Positions 5,485-6,531 of a stretch of 6,531 nt of DNA are shown piece by piece. This DNA is from Hyphomicrobiales bacterium (GTDB lineage Bacteria > Pseudomonadota > Alphaproteobacteria > Rhizobiales > Xanthobacteraceae): contig JACQTM010000306.1 in assembly GCA_016210825.1 (NCBI GenBank), forward strand, positions 1 through 6,531, given 5' to 3'. The notes beneath the pieces are model-generated. The model was given only the letters and a program-made list of their open reading frames with translations, did not search any database and had not been told where the DNA came from. The translations under genes and the position numbers were made by a program. Numbering within the stretch: position 1 is the first letter of the stretch; every line of letters starts with the position of its first letter.

Positions 5485-6219
5485 ATGTCGGTTTGGGCAA
5501 GACATGCGGTCTTGGAGAAGAACTCGATCTTTCTCGTCATCGGCATTCTCATTGTGATCGCCATTGGCGGTCTCGTCGAGATTGTGCCGTTGTTCTATCT
5601 CAAGAGCACGATCGAAAAGGTCGACGGCGTGCGCCCCTATACGCCGCTTGAGCTTGCCGGGCGCAATATCTACGTGCGCGAGGGCTGCTACAATTGTCAC
5701 TCGCAGATGATCCGGCCGCTGCGCGATGAGGTCGAGCGGTACGGCCATTATTCGCTCGCCGCGGAGAGCATGTACGACCGCCCCTTCCAGTGGGGCTCCA
5801 AGCGCACCGGACCCGACCTTGCCCGCGTTGGCGGCAAGTATTCCGACGAATGGCACCGCGACCATCTGCGCGCGCCAAAATCGGTGGTGCCCGGAACGGT
5901 GATGCCGGCTTATCCGTGGCTTGAACAAACCGAACTTGCTTATGCGCGCATCGCCGACGATCTGAAGGTGCATGCGGCGCTCGGCGTACCCTACACCGGC
6001 GAGATGATCGAAAACGCCGCCGCCGACGTGCGCGTCCAGGCGACAACCGATCATCCCGACGCCGAGTCGCTCGCCAAGCGATATTCGAAGGCTCAAGCGC
6101 GAGACTTCGATGGCGACCCTCGCCGCATCACCGAAGCCGACGCGTTGATCGCTTATTTGCAGCTGCTCGGCACGCAAGTGAACTTCAAACTTTATGACGA
6201 CAAAGCAAACATCCGTTGA
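5485..6219 (+). CDS. fixO: Cytochrome c oxidase cbb3-type, monoheme cytochrome c subunit II (FixO/CcoO)
   Basis: A 244-residue protein, normal for FixO. One N-terminal membrane anchor at about 14-38 is followed by a periplasmic cytochrome c domain. The heme-binding motif is C68-Y-N-C71-H72 within EGCYNCHSQMIRPLRDE, a FixO hallmark. The likely axial Met is M140 in PGTVMPAYPWL. In the complex, FixO passes electrons from the FixP hemes toward heme b of FixN. It begins 3 bases after the fixN stop. A GGAG 6 bases before its ATG sits inside the end of fixN, so co-translation is likely. The C-terminal part carries the TEADALIAYLQLLGT segment usual for the family. No missing residues or frameshift are seen. 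Confidence 0.97.
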   Translation: MSVWARHAVLEKNSIFLVIGILIVIAIGGLVEIVPLFYLKSTIEKVDGVRPYTPLELAGRNIYVREGCYNCHSQMIRPLRDEVERYGHYSLAAESMYDRPFQWGSKRTGPDLARVGGKYSDEWHRDHLRAPKSVVPGTVMPAYPWLEQTELAYARIADDLKVHAALGVPYTGEMIENAAADVRVQATTDHPDAESLAKRYSKAQARDFDGDPRRITEADALIAYLQLLGTQVNFKLYDDKANIR

Positions 6220-6227
6220 GAACCGAA

Positions 6228-6386
6228 ATGACCGACAGCAGCTATAGAGCGCTCGCCGAATTCGCCCAGACCTGGGGCCTCGTCTATTTCTTCGGTGTGT
6301 TTGTTCTCGTCCTGGTCTACGCGCTGTGGCCTTCGCGCCAAAAGAAATTCGATGAGGCGGCGCGCATGCCGTTGCGGGAGGACTGA
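6228..6386 (+). CDS. fixQ: Cytochrome c oxidase cbb3-type, small membrane subunit (FixQ/CcoQ)
   Basis: A 52-residue protein beginning MTDSSYRALAEFAQTWGLVY. It has one hydrophobic segment at about 17-34 and then a basic stretch (PSRQKKFDEAARMPL) on the likely cytoplasmic side, which is the standard FixQ plan. FixQ assists assembly or stability of the cbb3 complex and carries no cofactor. It starts 8 bases after the fixO stop and ends 6 bases before the fixP start. Its ribosome site is weak (a GAGA about 6 bases upstream), suggesting coupling to fixO translation. Size, position and sequence make the identification secure despite its small length. Confidence 0.93.
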   Translation: MTDSSYRALAEFAQTWGLVYFFGVFVLVLVYALWPSRQKKFDEAARMPLRED

Positions 6387-6392
6387 AGAACA

Positions 6393-6531
6393 ATGGCTAG
6401 CGAGTCGAAACCGATTGACGCCCTGACCGGCACGCCGACCACCGGCCATGAATGGGACGGCTTGCGCGAACTCAATACACCGTTGCCGCGCTGGTGGCTC
6501 TGGATCTTCTACGCCACCATCGTTTGGTCGA
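6393..6531 (+). CDS. fixP: Cytochrome c oxidase cbb3-type, diheme subunit III (FixP/CcoP), N-terminal fragment (3' end outside the window)
   Basis: The first 46 codons are present, starting 6 bases after the fixQ stop, with a GGGAGG 11 bases upstream inside the end of fixQ. The protein reads MASESKPIDALTGTPTTGHE, then WDGLRELNTPLPRWW and the start of a hydrophobic segment (LWIFYATIVWS). The phrase HEWDGLRELNTPLPRWW is the characteristic FixP/CcoP N-terminus just before its membrane anchor. The two CxxCH heme motifs expected in full-length FixP (about 290 residues) lie beyond the right edge. In the complex FixP accepts electrons from soluble cytochrome c and hands them to FixO. Confidence 0.95.
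   Translation, partial: MASESKPIDALTGTPTTGHEWDGLRELNTPLPRWWLWIFYATIVWS

Noticed and set aside
4906..6393. A 495-codon open frame on the minus strand opposite fixN, fixO and fixQ
   Set aside because: It is exactly antisense to three well-identified oxidase genes. Its product is low-complexity and rich in Arg, His and Ala with no recognisable domain, as expected for the complement of GC-rich coding DNA.
1..6531. CRISPR arrays, insertion sequences, tRNA or rRNA genes
   Set aside because: No direct-repeat array, transposase-like frame, terminal inverted repeat pair, tRNA-like cloverleaf or rRNA-like stretch was seen on either strand.

Overview
The window is a microaerobic (low-oxygen) respiration locus of the rhizobial fix type. 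It holds an oxygen-sensing two-component system (fixL, fixJ), a stand-alone receiver-domain protein, two Crp/Fnr-type FixK regulators (one cut by the left edge), and the start of a cbb3 cytochrome oxidase operon, fixN-fixO-fixQ-fixP, with fixP cut by the right edge. The base composition is moderately GC-rich. The FixL/FixJ/FixN sequences closely resemble those of Bradyrhizobium and Rhodopseudomonas. This points to an alphaproteobacterium of the Hyphomicrobiales (Bradyrhizobium/Xanthobacter-like neighbourhood). Genus cannot be set from the sequence alone, and the locus does not by itself prove nitrogen fixation or symbiosis.

Layout: bases 2-163 (+) are the C-terminal helix-turn-helix end of a FixK/Fnr-family regulator. 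It converges, with only 15 bases between, on a single-domain response regulator (179-571, -). That gene lies downstream of fixL-fixJ (1312-2799 and 690-1319, -), whose coding regions overlap by 8 bases. A 118-base gap separates fixJ from the receiver gene and contains a perfect TTGAG-N4-CTCAA dyad resembling a FixK box. From 2833 an intergenic region of about 190 bases divides the leftward fixLJ unit from a rightward fixK (3026-3715). It holds a candidate FixJ-type operator. Next comes a near-consensus FixK box (3741-3754), then tightly packed fixN (3844-5481), fixO (5485-6219), fixQ (6228-6386) and the start of fixP (6393 on).

Working model (family knowledge plus inference): when oxygen leaves the FixL heme, FixL phosphorylates FixJ. 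FixJ~P activates fixK from the shared intergenic region, and FixK activates fixNOQP through the box upstream of fixN. FixK may also activate the receiver gene through the second dyad, and the receiver could then damp FixL, as FixT does in Caulobacter. The points most worth a second look are this possible feedback loop, the absence of any cysteine in the complete FixK (Ser at the position I align with the redox-sensitive Cys183 of Bradyrhizobium FixK2), and a His in place of a heme-pocket Arg in FixL. I do not see a wholly new system here; the genes are recognisable members of a known pathway with some distinctive wiring.
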